DNA of 64,000 bases from Mycolicibacterium fallax (GTDB lineage: Bacteria; Actinomycetota; Actinomycetes; Mycobacteriales; Mycobacteriaceae), in assembly GCF_010726955.1 (NCBI RefSeq), contig NZ_AP022603.1, forward strand, positions 1,116,001-1,180,000, written 5' to 3'. The notes beneath the pieces were generated by a model. The model was not told where the DNA came from. It saw nothing but the letters and a program-made list of their open reading frames with translations, and searched no databases. Within the stretch, counting starts at the first letter, position 1; every line of letters starts with the position of its first letter. Below are positions 19,114 to 28,265 of this stretch, in pieces. Made by a program: the position numbers and the translations under genes.

Positions 19114-20604
19114 CTAGTTTTCCGCGCGGGCGGCGGCGTGCGCCCCGGCCCGGCGGCCGAAGAACGAGCCCTCGCCGAGCTGGGTGCCGCTGGCGTAGCC
19201 CTTGCCGTCCTGGGCGATGTTCGACGCGCACGCCCCGGCCGCGTACAGCCCCGGGATCACCCCGCCGTCGGCGCGCAGCACCTCGCCGTCGATGGACACC
19301 TTGAGCCCGCCCATGGTGAACCCGGAGTACATCGCCCGGCCCAGCGACAGGTCGAAGGCCGCCCACGGGCCGTGGTCCTGCGCGGCCAGATAGTCGGGCT
19401 GCTTGTGGAAGTCGGGGTCCTCGCCGCGCGCGGCGTTGGCGTTGTAGCGATCCAGGGTGGCGGCGAGGTTGCCGGCGGGAATGCCCAGGGCGGCCTCCAT
19501 CTCGGCGACGGTCTCCCAGCCGTCGATGAACCGGATCAGCGGCAGCGCCGGCATCTCGGTGTGCGCCTCGTCGACGATCAGGTAGGCCACCTGATCGGGC
19601 TGCTCCAACACAAGCGCCGAGGTCCGCGAGTGGTAGGAGTCCTCGGCGACGAACCGGTTGCCCTCGCCGTTGACGATGAGGCCGGTCAGCAGCACCTCCG
19701 GCGGGTAGGCCGCGGCGGTGATGAACAGCTGATCCAGGTCCAGCGCCACCCCGCCGGCCGAGACACCCATCCGGATGCCCAGGCCGTCGTCGTAGGGGTT
19801 GCCCAGGATGTACGGCGCGACGATGCCGTGGTGCTTGGTCTTGCGGGGCTGGCCCAGCGCCGGGGTGTACTCGGCGACCATCTCCGGGTTCATCGCGAAC
19901 CCACCGGCGGCGATGACAACCGAGCGGGCCCGGACCGCGCCGGTGTCGGCGAAGCACTTCCAGGTGACGCCGACGACCGCACCGTCGTCGTCGAGCACCA
20001 GGGCGGTGGCGCCGGTCTCGTAGCGAAAGTTCACCCCGAGCTCGTCGGCGCGCTTGAGCAGCAGGTCGATCACCATCTTGGCGCCGCCGAGTTCGCCCGG
20101 GATCGGCACTGAGTGTCCGCGCGGCGCCGGGGTGGCCTGCTCGCAGTACGGCCAGACCTTCTCGTTGCCGGTGTAGGACAGCCCCTCGGTGCCGGGCGGG
20201 ACGACGACCTTGCCCGGGTAGTAGCTGCGCTCGAACTCAAACCCCAGGCCTTCGAGCCAGTTGAAGTGCTCGACGCTGCCCTCGCAGTAGGCGCGGATCT
20301 TCTCGTGGTCGGCGTCGCGGGCCTGGGTGACGAGGTACTTGTACATCTCCTCGGCGGTGTCCGGGTGGCCGGTCGCCTGCTGCACGGCGGTGCCGCCGCC
20401 GAGATAGAAGTGCCCGCCGGCCAGCGCGGTGGTGCCGCCGGCCGCGGCGGCGCGCTCCAGCACCAGCACCCGGGCGCCGGCGGCCGCGGCGCTGACGGCC
20501 GCGCACCCGCCGGCGATGCCGAAGCCCAGCACCAGCACGTCGACCTGGTCGGACCACTCGGATACGTCGGCGACGTTGACGGTGGCCGGAATGTCCATGC
20601 TCAC
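19114..20604 (-). CDS. FAD-binding dehydrogenase/fumarate reductase-type flavoprotein (Rv1817-like)
   Basis: This 496-residue flavoprotein has an N-terminal Rossmann motif VLVLGFGIAGGCAAVSAAAAG with the ERA ribose-binding end of strand 2, GGTTALAGGHFYLGGG, and a C-terminal FAD segment GLYAAGACASNIAQDGKGYASGTQLGEGSFFGRRAG. It belongs to the fumarate reductase/3-ketosteroid-delta1-dehydrogenase group; the substrate is not known. GTG 20604 is chosen (VSMDIPATVN) because TTGGGAGAACCC lies just upstream; ATG 20598 is possible. Position next to bacA matches Rv1817. A perfect palindrome 39 bases upstream of the start suggests repressor control. Confidence 0.85.
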   Translation of the reverse strand: MSMDIPATVNVADVSEWSDQVDVLVLGFGIAGGCAAVSAAAAGARVLVLERAAAAGGTTALAGGHFYLGGGTAVQQATGHPDTAEEMYKYLVTQARDADHEKIRAYCEGSVEHFNWLEGLGFEFERSYYPGKVVVPPGTEGLSYTGNEKVWPYCEQATPAPRGHSVPIPGELGGAKMVIDLLLKRADELGVNFRYETGATALVLDDDGAVVGVTWKCFADTGAVRARSVVIAAGGFAMNPEMVAEYTPALGQPRKTKHHGIVAPYILGNPYDDGLGIRMGVSAGGVALDLDQLFITAAAYPPEVLLTGLIVNGEGNRFVAEDSYHSRTSALVLEQPDQVAYLIVDEAHTEMPALPLIRFIDGWETVAEMEAALGIPAGNLAATLDRYNANAARGEDPDFHKQPDYLAAQDHGPWAAFDLSLGRAMYSGFTMGGLKVSIDGEVLRADGGVIPGLYAAGACASNIAQDGKGYASGTQLGEGSFFGRRAGAHAAARAEN

Positions 20605-20642
20605 GGGTTCTCCCAATCGAGGATCGCGGGTCGCCCAGAAAT

Positions 20643-20660
20643 TCTGGACACTAGTCCAGA
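20643..20660. promoter_or_regulatory. TetR-type operator palindrome upstream of the flavoprotein gene
   Basis: TCTGGAC-ACTA-GTCCAGA is a perfect 7-bp inverted repeat with a 4-base spacer. GACACTA is repeated directly at 20647 and 20659. In M. tuberculosis a TetR gene (Rv1816) neighbours Rv1817. No TetR gene is adjacent here, so the repressor would act from elsewhere. Confidence 0.65.
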
Positions 20661-20799
20661 CACTAATAGCATGCCCCGGGTGGCGCGACGGCGGCGCCGG
20701 GATCGCCGCGGTGACACCGTCGACCCGACGACAACCGCGACCCGACGGCAACAGCGGCCCGGAACGACAACCGCGACCCCGACGACAACGGCGGCCCGA

Positions 20800-20813
20800 C
20801 CCCGAAATCGGGG
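20800..20813. terminator. Short hairpin after the lectin-LysM gene
   Basis: CCCCGA and TCGGGG pair around AA, 28 bases beyond the stop of the minus-strand lectin gene. It is compact and GC-rich without a U-tract. The surrounding 20680-20830 is low-complexity ACGACAAC-type sequence with no gene. Confidence 0.4.
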
Positions 20814-20840
20814 CCGGACCGCCGTCGCGAACCGGGTGGA

Positions 20841-21428
20841 CTACTCCGGGATGGTCAGCACCTGTCCCGGCTGAATCAGATCCGGGTTGGCGATGCCGCT
20901 GGCATCGGCGATGCGCTGGTACTTGGCGCCGTCGCCGTAGAACCGCTCGGAGATCGCCCACAGCGTGTCACCGGAGACCACGGTGTAGGTGCGCGGGGCG
21001 GCCGGTGCCGGCGCGGGGGCGGGCTCCGGCGCGGGCGCCGGCGCGGACTCCTCGGCGGCGGCCAGCTCGACCTCGGGCTCGGCCGGCGGCGGGGCGTCGG
21101 TGTCGGTGCCCGAGTTCCAGGCCGGGCCGTCCGCCGCGTACAGCACGACGTTGCGGTCGTCCTGCAGCACCAGCTTGACGTCCTTCTTGCCCTTGGTGTC
21201 GGTGTGCCAGACCGGCTTGTCGGCGGTGTACAGCACGAAGTTGCCGTCGGTCTGCACCTCGGCGCGGACCACGCCCTGCCCGCCGGTGCCGGAGGCCCAC
21301 ACGGCTTCGCCGCGGGCCGCCAACACCAGGTTGCCATCGTCCTGCAGGGTCAGGGTGTAGGCGCCATTGTTAGAGGTCAGCGAATCTCCCTTTTGGAGCT
21401 TCTGGCCCTCGGTGAGCGTGTCTCCCAC
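20841..21428 (-). CDS. Mannose-type B-lectin domain fused to LysM
   Basis: This 195-residue protein has two modules joined by a Pro/Ala/Glu-rich linker. Residues 1-112 form a monocot-type B-lectin domain with three [33 protein letters not shown] strands matching the QxDxNxVxY mannose-binding pattern. Residues 146-195 are a LysM domain ([24 protein letters not shown]...[10 protein letters not shown]). No signal peptide is visible. A protein of this architecture is known as a mannose-binding lectin in M. smegmatis. GTG 21428 is chosen because AAGGAG lies 7 bases upstream. It probably bridges mannosylated glycolipids or glycoproteins and peptidoglycan, but export is unexplained. Confidence 0.88.
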   Translation of the reverse strand: MGDTLTEGQKLQKGDSLTSNNGAYTLTLQDDGNLVLAARGEAVWASGTGGQGVVRAEVQTDGNFVLYTADKPVWHTDTKGKKDVKLVLQDDRNVVLYAADGPAWNSGTDTDAPPPAEPEVELAAAEESAPAPAPEPAPAPAPAAPRTYTVVSGDTLWAISERFYGDGAKYQRIADASGIANPDLIQPGQVLTIPE

Positions 21429-21582
21429 GTCACTCCTTATAGGTTGTCGGTGTGCTACCGCGGCAGTCGGCAACCCGGAGGAATCCGGGCCGCCGCGACC
21501 GCCGCGGTCGAGCATACTGACCGGCCCGGGCAAACGACAGACTTGCACCCGAGCTGAGCCGAATCCCGTCGCACCACCGCCC

Positions 21583-22749
21583 TCAACCCGACGGCCGCAC
21601 CCCCAGCATCCCGGCGACCCGGGGGTGCCCGGCCGCCCGGGCCAGCGCCGGGCCGAGGAAGGCCAGGATGAACACGTACGGCGTCGCGATGTCCTCCACC
21701 ACCTCATACGTGGCGCCGACCAGACCGATGATCACCAGGGAAAATTCGCCGCGCATCACCAGCGCGGTGCCGGCCCGCAGCTGGCCGGGCCGGCCCACCC
21801 CGTCCAGCCGCGCGGCGAACCCCCCGGCGGCCACCTTGGTCACCGCGGTGATCAGCGCCAGCGCCACCGCGACCGGCAGCATCGGCACCAGCTTCTCGGC
21901 GTTGGTGGCCAGCCCGACCGCCACGAAGAAGACCGCGGCGAACAGATCGCGCAGCGGGATCATCAGCATCCGGGCCCGCTCGGCGGTCTCCCCGGTCAGC
22001 GTCAGGCCCACCAGGAAGGCGCCGACGGCCGCCGAGGCGTGCACCCACTCGGCCAGCGCCGCGACCACCAGCGTCAGCCCCAGCACGCGCAGCAGCAGCA
22101 ACTCCGGGTCCGGGTGTGCCAGCAGCCGGCCCATGTGGTGACCCCACCGGTAGGAGGCGACGAAGGCCAACGTCAGGGCCCCGACCGCGATCACCATGCT
22201 GAGCACCGCGGCCGCCGCGCTGCCGCCGGCGGCCAGCACGGTCAGCAGCGGCAGATACGCCGCCATCGAGAAGTCCTCCAGCACCAGCACGGCCAGCACC
22301 GCCGGGGTCTCCCGGTTGCCGAGCCGGCGCAGGTCGGTCAGCAGCTGGGACACCATGCCCGAGGAGGACACGTAGGTGATCCCGGCCATCGCCAGCATCC
22401 CGACCGGGTCCATCCCGAGCAGCCAGCCGGCGACCGCCCCGGGAACGGCGTTGAGCAGCACATCCACCCCGGCCGAGGGCAGCTGCCTGCGCATGCTGAC
22501 GGCGAACTCGGCCACGGAGAACTGCAGGCCCAGCGTCAACAGCAGCAGCACCACCCCGATGGTGGCGCCGGTCTGCAGGAACTCGGCGGCCGCGGGGACC
22601 TGCGCGACCCCACCCTCCCCCAGCGCCAGGCCGGCGATCAGGTACAGCGGGATCGGCGACAGCTGGATCCGCCGGGCCAGCGAGCCCAGCAGCGTCAACG
22701 CGCTGAGGACCAGCCCCAGCTGCAGCAGCAGGGCCACCGAGACGTGCAC
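21583..22749 (-). CDS. khtU: K+/H+ antiporter membrane subunit, KhtU-type CPA2 protein
   Basis: This 388-residue membrane protein has about 11-12 hydrophobic segments and the CPA2 family pattern, including a [14 protein letters not shown] segment with the transport-site acidic pair region and an [15 protein letters not shown] re-entrant block. It is shorter than KefB/KefC and lacks their C-terminal nucleotide-binding domain. The regulatory domain is supplied by the separate gene just upstream, five bases away, as in Bacillus KhtTU. The likely role is K+ efflux for pH or potassium homeostasis. The start is GTG. Confidence 0.82.
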   Translation of the reverse strand: MHVSVALLLQLGLVLSALTLLGSLARRIQLSPIPLYLIAGLALGEGGVAQVPAAAEFLQTGATIGVVLLLLTLGLQFSVAEFAVSMRRQLPSAGVDVLLNAVPGAVAGWLLGMDPVGMLAMAGITYVSSSGMVSQLLTDLRRLGNRETPAVLAVLVLEDFSMAAYLPLLTVLAAGGSAAAAVLSMVIAVGALTLAFVASYRWGHHMGRLLAHPDPELLLLRVLGLTLVVAALAEWVHASAAVGAFLVGLTLTGETAERARMLMIPLRDLFAAVFFVAVGLATNAEKLVPMLPVAVALALITAVTKVAAGGFAARLDGVGRPGQLRAGTALVMRGEFSLVIIGLVGATYEVVEDIATPYVFILAFLGPALARAAGHPRVAGMLGVRPSG

Positions 22750-22754
22750 GGCAG

Positions 22755-23246
22755 TCAGCCTCGGTCGAGGATGAACTCTGCGGCCGTCAGGCCCGCCTCG
22801 GTGCCGATGACGACCAGGACGTCCCCGGCGCGCAGCACGTCGGCCGGCATCGGTGAGGGCAGCACCGCCTCGCCGCGCAGCACCGCCACGATGGAGGCGC
22901 CGGTGCGGGTCCGGATCTGCGACTCACCCAGCGGGCGGTCGACGAACGCGGTGCCCGGCCGGATCCGGATCTGGCCGGCGTCGATGCCGGACACCTCGCG
23001 GGTGAGTTCGGCGAACCGCTCGACGATCCGGGGTGCGCCGAGGATCTGGGCCAGCCCCTCGGCCTCCTCGCCGGTCAGCCGGAACAGCGGGTCGGCGGCG
23101 TCGGGATCACCGTTGTCGTAGCGGTACACCTCGAAGTCGCCGGTGCGTTTGGCGATGACGGCCAGCCGGTCCCGGTCGGCGGTGGCGAACTCGTAGCGCA
23201 GCCCGATGCCCGGCAGCTGCACCTCCCTGATGTCCATGCCGGTCAT
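22755..23246 (-). CDS. khtT: KhtT-like regulatory subunit with TrkA-C (RCK_C) domain
   Basis: This 163-residue soluble protein has an N-terminal KhtT-type region (VQLPGIGLRYEFATADRDRLAVIAKRTGDFEVYRYDNGDPDAADPLFRLTGEEAEGLAQILG) and a C-terminal RCK_C domain (about 85-160) ending LRAGDVLVVIGTEAGLTAAEFIL. In Bacillus, KhtT gates KhtU in response to c-di-AMP and pH; by analogy this protein probably senses c-di-AMP. It lies directly upstream of the antiporter gene in the same operon. The ATG at 23246 has GGGAGCAGG before it. Confidence 0.85.
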   Translation of the reverse strand: MTGMDIREVQLPGIGLRYEFATADRDRLAVIAKRTGDFEVYRYDNGDPDAADPLFRLTGEEAEGLAQILGAPRIVERFAELTREVSGIDAGQIRIRPGTAFVDRPLGESQIRTRTGASIVAVLRGEAVLPSPMPADVLRAGDVLVVIGTEAGLTAAEFILDRG

Positions 23247-23274
23247 CCTGCTCCCGGCCGCCAGGCGGCGGGGG

Positions 23275-24237
23275 TTATTCGCCGGAGGCGGGCGCCCAGC
23301 CGGGCGGGCCGAAGATGTAGCCGAGCCGGGCGCGCAGTCCGCGGGCCGCCCGCACGTCGCGGGCGATGGCGACGTATTCGTGGGTCTGCAGTTTCCAGAT
23401 GTTGAAGGTGTTCACCGGTTTGGTCAGCCCGTAGTGCGGCCGGAACACCTCCGGGGCGAAGGTGCCGAACATCCGGTCCCACAGGATCAGGATGCCGGCG
23501 TAGTTCTTGTCCAGGTATTCCGGGTCCCGGCCGTGGTGCACCCGGTGGTGCGAGGGCGTGTTGAAGACAAACTCGATCGGGCGCCACAGCTTGTCGACGC
23601 GCTCGGTGTGCACCCAGAACTGGTAGATCAGGTTCAGCGAGAAGCTGAAGAACACCATCCAAGGCGGCACCCCCAGCAGCGGCAGCGGCAGCCACATCAG
23701 GATCTCGCCGCTGTTGTTCCACTTCTGCCGCAGCGCGGTCGCGTAGTTGAAGTACTCGCTGGAGTGGTGCGCCTGGTGGGTGGCCCACACCACCCGGATC
23801 CGGTGCGCCATCCGGTGGTAGGTGTAGAACAGCAGGTCCACGCCCAGGATCGCGATCACCCAGGTGTACCAGGCCGTCGACGGCAGGTGCCAGGGCGCCA
23901 GGTAGGCGTAGGCGGCGGCGTAGCCGAACAGCCCCAGGGCCTTCCACGCCGCGGTGGTGGCCACCGACACCAGGCCCATCGACAGGCTGGCCCAGGCGTC
24001 GGCGCGGTGATAGGCGCCGCGCGCCGGCCGGCCGGTCTCGGCGCCGGCCTCGGTCTCCGGCATGGTGGCGCGGATCTGCACGGTCCGGTCGGACTCCAGG
24101 TGCCGCAGCCGACGGGCCGCACCCCACTCCAGCACCAGCATGAGCAGGAAGAAGGGGACCGCAAAGAGCACCGGGTCGCGCATCTGTTCGGGCAATACCG
24201 AGGCGATGTCGGTGATGGGGGTCAACAGGTCAATCAT
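23275..24237 (-). CDS. Sterol desaturase/fatty acid hydroxylase family protein (Rv1814-like)
   Basis: This 320-residue integral membrane di-iron enzyme carries the three His boxes of the superfamily: YHRMAHRIRVVWATHQAHHSSEYFN (boxes 1-2) and HHRVHHGRDPEYLDKNYAG (box 3). Three or more hydrophobic helices precede and separate them. The family hydroxylates or desaturates sterols, fatty acids or carotenoids; the substrate is unknown. M. tuberculosis Rv1814 (called erg3) is the recalled homologue. I start at Met 24237 (MIDLLTPITD), which has GGAAAG upstream. It follows khtTU on the same strand with a 28-base gap. Confidence 0.85.
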   Translation of the reverse strand: MIDLLTPITDIASVLPEQMRDPVLFAVPFFLLMLVLEWGAARRLRHLESDRTVQIRATMPETEAGAETGRPARGAYHRADAWASLSMGLVSVATTAAWKALGLFGYAAAYAYLAPWHLPSTAWYTWVIAILGVDLLFYTYHRMAHRIRVVWATHQAHHSSEYFNYATALRQKWNNSGEILMWLPLPLLGVPPWMVFFSFSLNLIYQFWVHTERVDKLWRPIEFVFNTPSHHRVHHGRDPEYLDKNYAGILILWDRMFGTFAPEVFRPHYGLTKPVNTFNIWKLQTHEYVAIARDVRAARGLRARLGYIFGPPGWAPASGE

Positions 24238-24267
24238 GGGGGCCGCTTTCCGTCTGCAACCCAAATG

Positions 24268-25472
24268 CTAACCCTTGGTACCCGCCGGTACCAAAGCGGT
24301 CGGCCGGCGACGGGCCAGCACGCCGGCGCACGCCACCATGACGATCCCGGCCAGCGGCACCACCAGCAGGCCGTACCGCAGCCCGACGGCGTCGGCGACC
24401 GCCCCCACCACCGGCGGGGCAGCCAGGAAGCCGATCCGCATCAGCCAGGTCACCACCGTCAGGCCGGTGCCCGGCCGCAGCCCGGCCACATTGTCGGCGC
24501 CGTGGTAGGCCGCCGGGACCACCGTCGCCACGCCAAGCCCGGCCGCCCCGAAGCCGGCGATGGTGCCGGCCAGCCCGGGCAGCGCCAGCGCCAGGCCCAT
24601 CCCGGCGGCGACCAGCAGCCCGCCGGCGCGCACCACGTTCGCCGCACCGAACCGGTCGACCAGCCGGTCCCCGAACAGTCGGCCGACGAACTGGCAGCCG
24701 ACCAGCGCGATGTAGCCGAAGGCGGCCACCGACACCGGCGCGCCGAGGCCGTCGTGCAGGTAGATCGCCGCCCACGAGCTGCCGGCATCCTCGACCGCCG
24801 CCCCGGCGATCGCCAGCAGCGCCAGCACGGCCAGCACCCCGGCCGGCCGCAGCCGCCGGCCCGGCCGCGGCGCCGACGGAGTCGCGGCCGCCTCCCGCTG
24901 ATGCTCGTCCGGCCCCAGCAGATGCCGGGCGGCCAGCAGACACAGCGACCCGAACACCGCCGCGGCGATGCCCAGCTGCACCCCCGGGGCACACCCGCGG
25001 CCATCGCCGCGGCCGCCAGCAGACCGCCGCCGACCGCACCCACCGACCAGGTGGCATGCAGCTGATTGATGATGGATCGGCCGTAGCGCCGCTGCACGTC
25101 GAGCCCCTGGGCGTTCTGCGCGACGTCGGTCACCGCGTCGGCGGCCCCGGCGGCCAGCAGCGCGGCGGCCAGCGCACCCGGGCTCGGTGCCAGCGCCGCG
25201 GCCAGCAGGCACACCGCGAGCGCCAGGCTGGTGGCCACCGCCACCCGGGCCGAACCGAACCGCCGCAGCGCCGCCCCGGCCGTCGGGCCGGCCAGCAGCG
25301 ACCCGGCCGGGAAGGCCGCAACCACCAGACCCAGCACCGTGTTCGTCATCGCCAGATCGACCTTGAGCTCGGGGTAGCGCGGCAGCAACCCGGCGAACAG
25401 CGCACCGTTGGTGGCGAACAGCACCGCCGTGGCAATGCGGGCACGCCGGTCACGGGGGTGGGGTCCGGTCAT
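24268..25472 (-). pseudogene. MFS transporter with a single-base frameshift
   Basis: Two overlapping frames together make one major facilitator protein of about 401 residues. The N-terminal part starts at ATG 25472 (MTGPHPRDRRARIATAVLFATNG) and runs through about six membrane helices to NQLHATWSVGAVGGGLLAAAAMAAGV. The C-terminal part continues in another frame as PGVQLGIAAAVFGSLCLLAARHLLG and ends VLARRRPTALVPAGTKG. The break lies in a CCCCGGGGG run (24981-24989, minus strand); one more base there restores a 1206-nt reading frame. It may be a true pseudogene or a base missed in sequencing. The substrate is unknown. Confidence 0.85.
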
Positions 25473-25547
25473 GGCAGCCAGTCTCCCCGGCGGCGCGCGG
25501 CCATGCCCGCCGCGCACCGGCTGCGGTCCGGCAACCGCCGGGGCACA

Positions 25548-27728
25548 ATGACCGCCATGACGCAGCCCGATCCCCTGCTGACCGAACTGGCCGGACGGTT
25601 GGGCGTGGCGACCGAGTACCACGACTGGGTCGGCCGGCTGACCGCGGTCCCGGACTCGACGCTGGTCACCGTGCTCGGCGCGCTCGGCGTCCCAGCCGGC
25701 ACCGAGGCGGACCGGATGGCCGGCGCCGCGGCACTGAGCCGGCGGCACTGGTCCCAACCGCTGCCGCCGACGACCGTTGCCCGCACCGGGTCGGTGCCGA
25801 CGGTGTGGGCGCACGTCCCGCACGGCGCGCCGGCCCAGCTGTGGGTCCGGCTGGAGGACGGCACCGAACGCCACGACGTGCGCCAGATCGACAACTTCAG
25901 CGGCCCCTATGACCTGGACGGCCGGCTCATCGGGGAGGCCAGCTTCGAGCTGCCCGCCGACCTGCCGGCCGGCTACCACCGGGTGCAGCTGCGCTCGGCC
26001 GGGGCACCGGGCGAGCCGCCGCTGGCCGAGGCCGACGCGGCGCTGATCATCACCCCCGCCTGGCTGGGGCTGCCGCAGCGGCTCGGGTCGCGCCGGGTGT
26101 GGGGGCTGGCCGCCCAGCTCTACAGCGTGGTCTCCGGGCAGTCCTGGGGGTTCGGCGATCTGACCGATCTGACCGACCTGGCGGTCTGGTCGGGATCACG
26201 GCACGACGCGGACTTCCTGCTGGTCAACCCGCTGCACGCGGCCGAGCCGGCGCCGCGGATCGAGCCGTCGCCGTATCTGCCGACGTCGCGGCGGTTCAGC
26301 AACCCGCTGTACCTGCGGGTGGAGGCGATCCCGGAGTACGCCGGGCTGGCCAAGCGCGGCCGGGTCGCCCGGCTGCGCGACGAGGCCAACCGGGTGTTCC
26401 ACGACCAGCAGATCATCGACCGCGACGCGGCCTGGACGGCCAAGCGGCGGGCGCTGGAACTGGTCCACGTGGTGCCGCGCAGCGCCGGCCGCGAGCTGGC
26501 CTACGCCGCCTACCGGGACCGGGAGGGCGCCGCGCTGGACGCCTTCGCGCTCTGGTGCGTGCTGGCCGAGGAACACGGCAACGACTGGCGGGACTGGCCG
26601 CGCGCGCTGCGCCGGCCGGACTCCGCGGCCGTCGCCGAGTTCGCCGCGCGCCGGCAGCCCCGGATCGACTTCCACCGCTGGCTGCAGTGGCAGCTCGACG
26701 AGCAACTGGCCCGGGCCCAGTCCGCGGCGACCGGCGCCGGGATGGCGCTCGGGCTGATGACCGACCTGGCCGTCGGGGTGCACCCGTACGGCGCCGACGC
26801 GTGGGCATTGCAGGACGTGCTGGCCACCGGGGTCAGCGTCGGTGCACCACCGGACGAGTTCAACCAGCTCGGCCAGAACTGGTCGCAGCCGCCGTGGCGC
26901 CCGGACCGGCTCGCCGAGCTGGAGTACGCACCGTTCCGGGCCGTCATCGCCGCCGCGCTGCGGCACGCCGGCGGGGTCCGGATCGACCACATCATCGGGC
27001 TGTTCCGGCTGTGGTGGATTCCCGACGGCGCGCCGCCGACCGCGGGCACCTACGTGCACTACGACCACGAGGCGCTGATCGGCATCGTCGCGCTGGAGGC
27101 CAGCCGGGCCGGTGCGCTGGTGGTCGGCGAGGACCTCGGGGTGGTAGCCCCCTGGGTGCGCGAGCACCTGCGCGAGCGCGGCATCCTGGGCACCTCCATC
27201 CTGTGGTTCGAGCACGACGAGTGGGCCGGCGGCGGTCCGCTGCACGCCGAGCACTGGCGGGAGTACTGCCTGTCGGCGGTCACCACCCACGACCTGCCGC
27301 CGACCGCCGGATACCTGGCCGGCGAGCACGTCCGGCTGCGCGAGTCGCTGGGCCTGCTGACCCGCCCGGTCGCCGAGGAGTTGGCCGCCGCGGCCGCCGA
27401 GCAGGCCGGCTGGCTGGCCGAACTGCGCCGGGTGGGCCTGCTGCCCGATCCGGCCACCCCGGTCGGCGACGAGCAGGTCATCGCCGCGCTGTACCGCTAT
27501 CTGGGCCGGACGCCGTCGCGGTTGCTTGCGCTCGGGCTGCCCGACGCGGTCGGTGACCGGCGCACCCAGAATCAGCCCGGCACCAGCGACGAGTACCCGA
27601 ACTGGCGGATGCCGCTGGCCGGCCCGGACGGCGCGGCGATGCTGCTGGAGGAGGTCTTCGACGATCCTCGGGCGGCGGCGCTGTGCGCGGTGCTCGGCGA
27701 GATCACCACGCCGCGGCCACCGGGCTGA
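25548..27728 (+). CDS. malQ: 4-alpha-glucanotransferase (amylomaltase)
   Basis: MalQ transfers alpha-1,4-glucan chains between maltodextrins. This 726-residue GH77 enzyme has an N-terminal extension with a beta-sandwich domain, as in other mycobacterial MalQ proteins, then the catalytic barrel. It contains VRIDHIIGLFRLWW (catalytic Asp nucleophile), GALVVGEDLGVV (acid/base Glu) and SVTTHDLPPTAGYLAG (transition-state Asp). Length fits M. tuberculosis MalQ (Rv1781c, about 724). Start ATG 25548 or 25557. In slow growers the ESX-5 cluster begins next to malQ; here only unrelated genes follow. Confidence 0.96.
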   Translation: MTAMTQPDPLLTELAGRLGVATEYHDWVGRLTAVPDSTLVTVLGALGVPAGTEADRMAGAAALSRRHWSQPLPPTTVARTGSVPTVWAHVPHGAPAQLWVRLEDGTERHDVRQIDNFSGPYDLDGRLIGEASFELPADLPAGYHRVQLRSAGAPGEPPLAEADAALIITPAWLGLPQRLGSRRVWGLAAQLYSVVSGQSWGFGDLTDLTDLAVWSGSRHDADFLLVNPLHAAEPAPRIEPSPYLPTSRRFSNPLYLRVEAIPEYAGLAKRGRVARLRDEANRVFHDQQIIDRDAAWTAKRRALELVHVVPRSAGRELAYAAYRDREGAALDAFALWCVLAEEHGNDWRDWPRALRRPDSAAVAEFAARRQPRIDFHRWLQWQLDEQLARAQSAATGAGMALGLMTDLAVGVHPYGADAWALQDVLATGVSVGAPPDEFNQLGQNWSQPPWRPDRLAELEYAPFRAVIAAALRHAGGVRIDHIIGLFRLWWIPDGAPPTAGTYVHYDHEALIGIVALEASRAGALVVGEDLGVVAPWVREHLRERGILGTSILWFEHDEWAGGGPLHAEHWREYCLSAVTTHDLPPTAGYLAGEHVRLRESLGLLTRPVAEELAAAAAEQAGWLAELRRVGLLPDPATPVGDEQVIAALYRYLGRTPSRLLALGLPDAVGDRRTQNQPGTSDEYPNWRMPLAGPDGAAMLLEEVFDDPRAAALCAVLGEITTPRPPG

Positions 27729-27790
27729 CCCGGCGGCCGCCCGCGGCCTGAAACATTCCCCGCCCGCCCGGCAATAAACAGTTAGCCGAG

Positions 27791-27822
27791 CCGAGTCCGG
27801 GTGACGATCCGGGCAGACTCGG
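27791..27822. repeat. Inverted repeat before the PASTA-like gene
   Basis: CCGAGTC (27791-27797) and GACTCGG (27816-27822) pair around 18 bases and sit directly before a TATGTT -10 candidate (27824). It could be a malQ terminator or an operator of the next gene. Confidence 0.5.
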
Positions 27823-27857
27823 TTATGTTTCACAGCGCAGACAACGACGGAGGTCCC

Positions 27858-28265
27858 GTGCGCAAGATCGCCCTACTGACCGGTGGCTGCGCTGCCGTCG
27901 TCGCGATGGCGGTGCTCGGCACCGGCTCGGCCGCCGCCGAGGCGCCCGACGTCGTCGGGGAAACCTTCGCGACGGCCAGCGCCATCCTCAAGAGCCAGGG
28001 CTACAAGGCCCAGTTCGGCGGCGCGATCGGCCACGACCTGCCGCAATCGCAGTGCATGGTGGTCGAACAGACCGCCGCCGGGCGGATGCAGCGGCTGCGA
28101 CTGGACTGCAACCTGGCGCCCGGTCAGACCCAGCCCGCCGCACCCAACACCCACCGGCTGGTGCCCCAGGGCGGCTCGATGCCGGGCCTGCCCGACGGCA
28201 ATGGCGCAAGCCGGCCGACCCCGGGCGCGGGCACGGTGACCGTCGTCCCGGTCCCGGTCGGCTAG
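27858..28265 (+). CDS. Secreted small protein with a PASTA-like domain
   Basis: This 135-residue protein has a signal peptide (about 1-27: RKIALLTGGCAAVVAMAVLGTGSAAAEA), followed by a PASTA-like stretch (APDVVGETFATASAILKSQGYKAQFGG...) with the typical 'P-x-V-x-G-x-x-x-x-x-A' spacing and two Cys (in SQCMVV and LDCNLAPG) that may form a disulfide. The C-terminus is Pro/Gly-rich. PASTA domains bind peptidoglycan or muropeptides in larger proteins; a stand-alone role is unknown. GTG 27858 is chosen because GGAGG lies 5 bases upstream. Confidence 0.75.
   Translation: MRKIALLTGGCAAVVAMAVLGTGSAAAEAPDVVGETFATASAILKSQGYKAQFGGAIGHDLPQSQCMVVEQTAAGRMQRLRLDCNLAPGQTQPAAPNTHRLVPQGGSMPGLPDGNGASRPTPGAGTVTVVPVPVG

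Noticed and set aside
18890..19117. Short reading frames in the repeat island
   Set aside because: They consist only of the repeated motif in translation (SPSRE-type blocks) and have no ribosome binding site or family.
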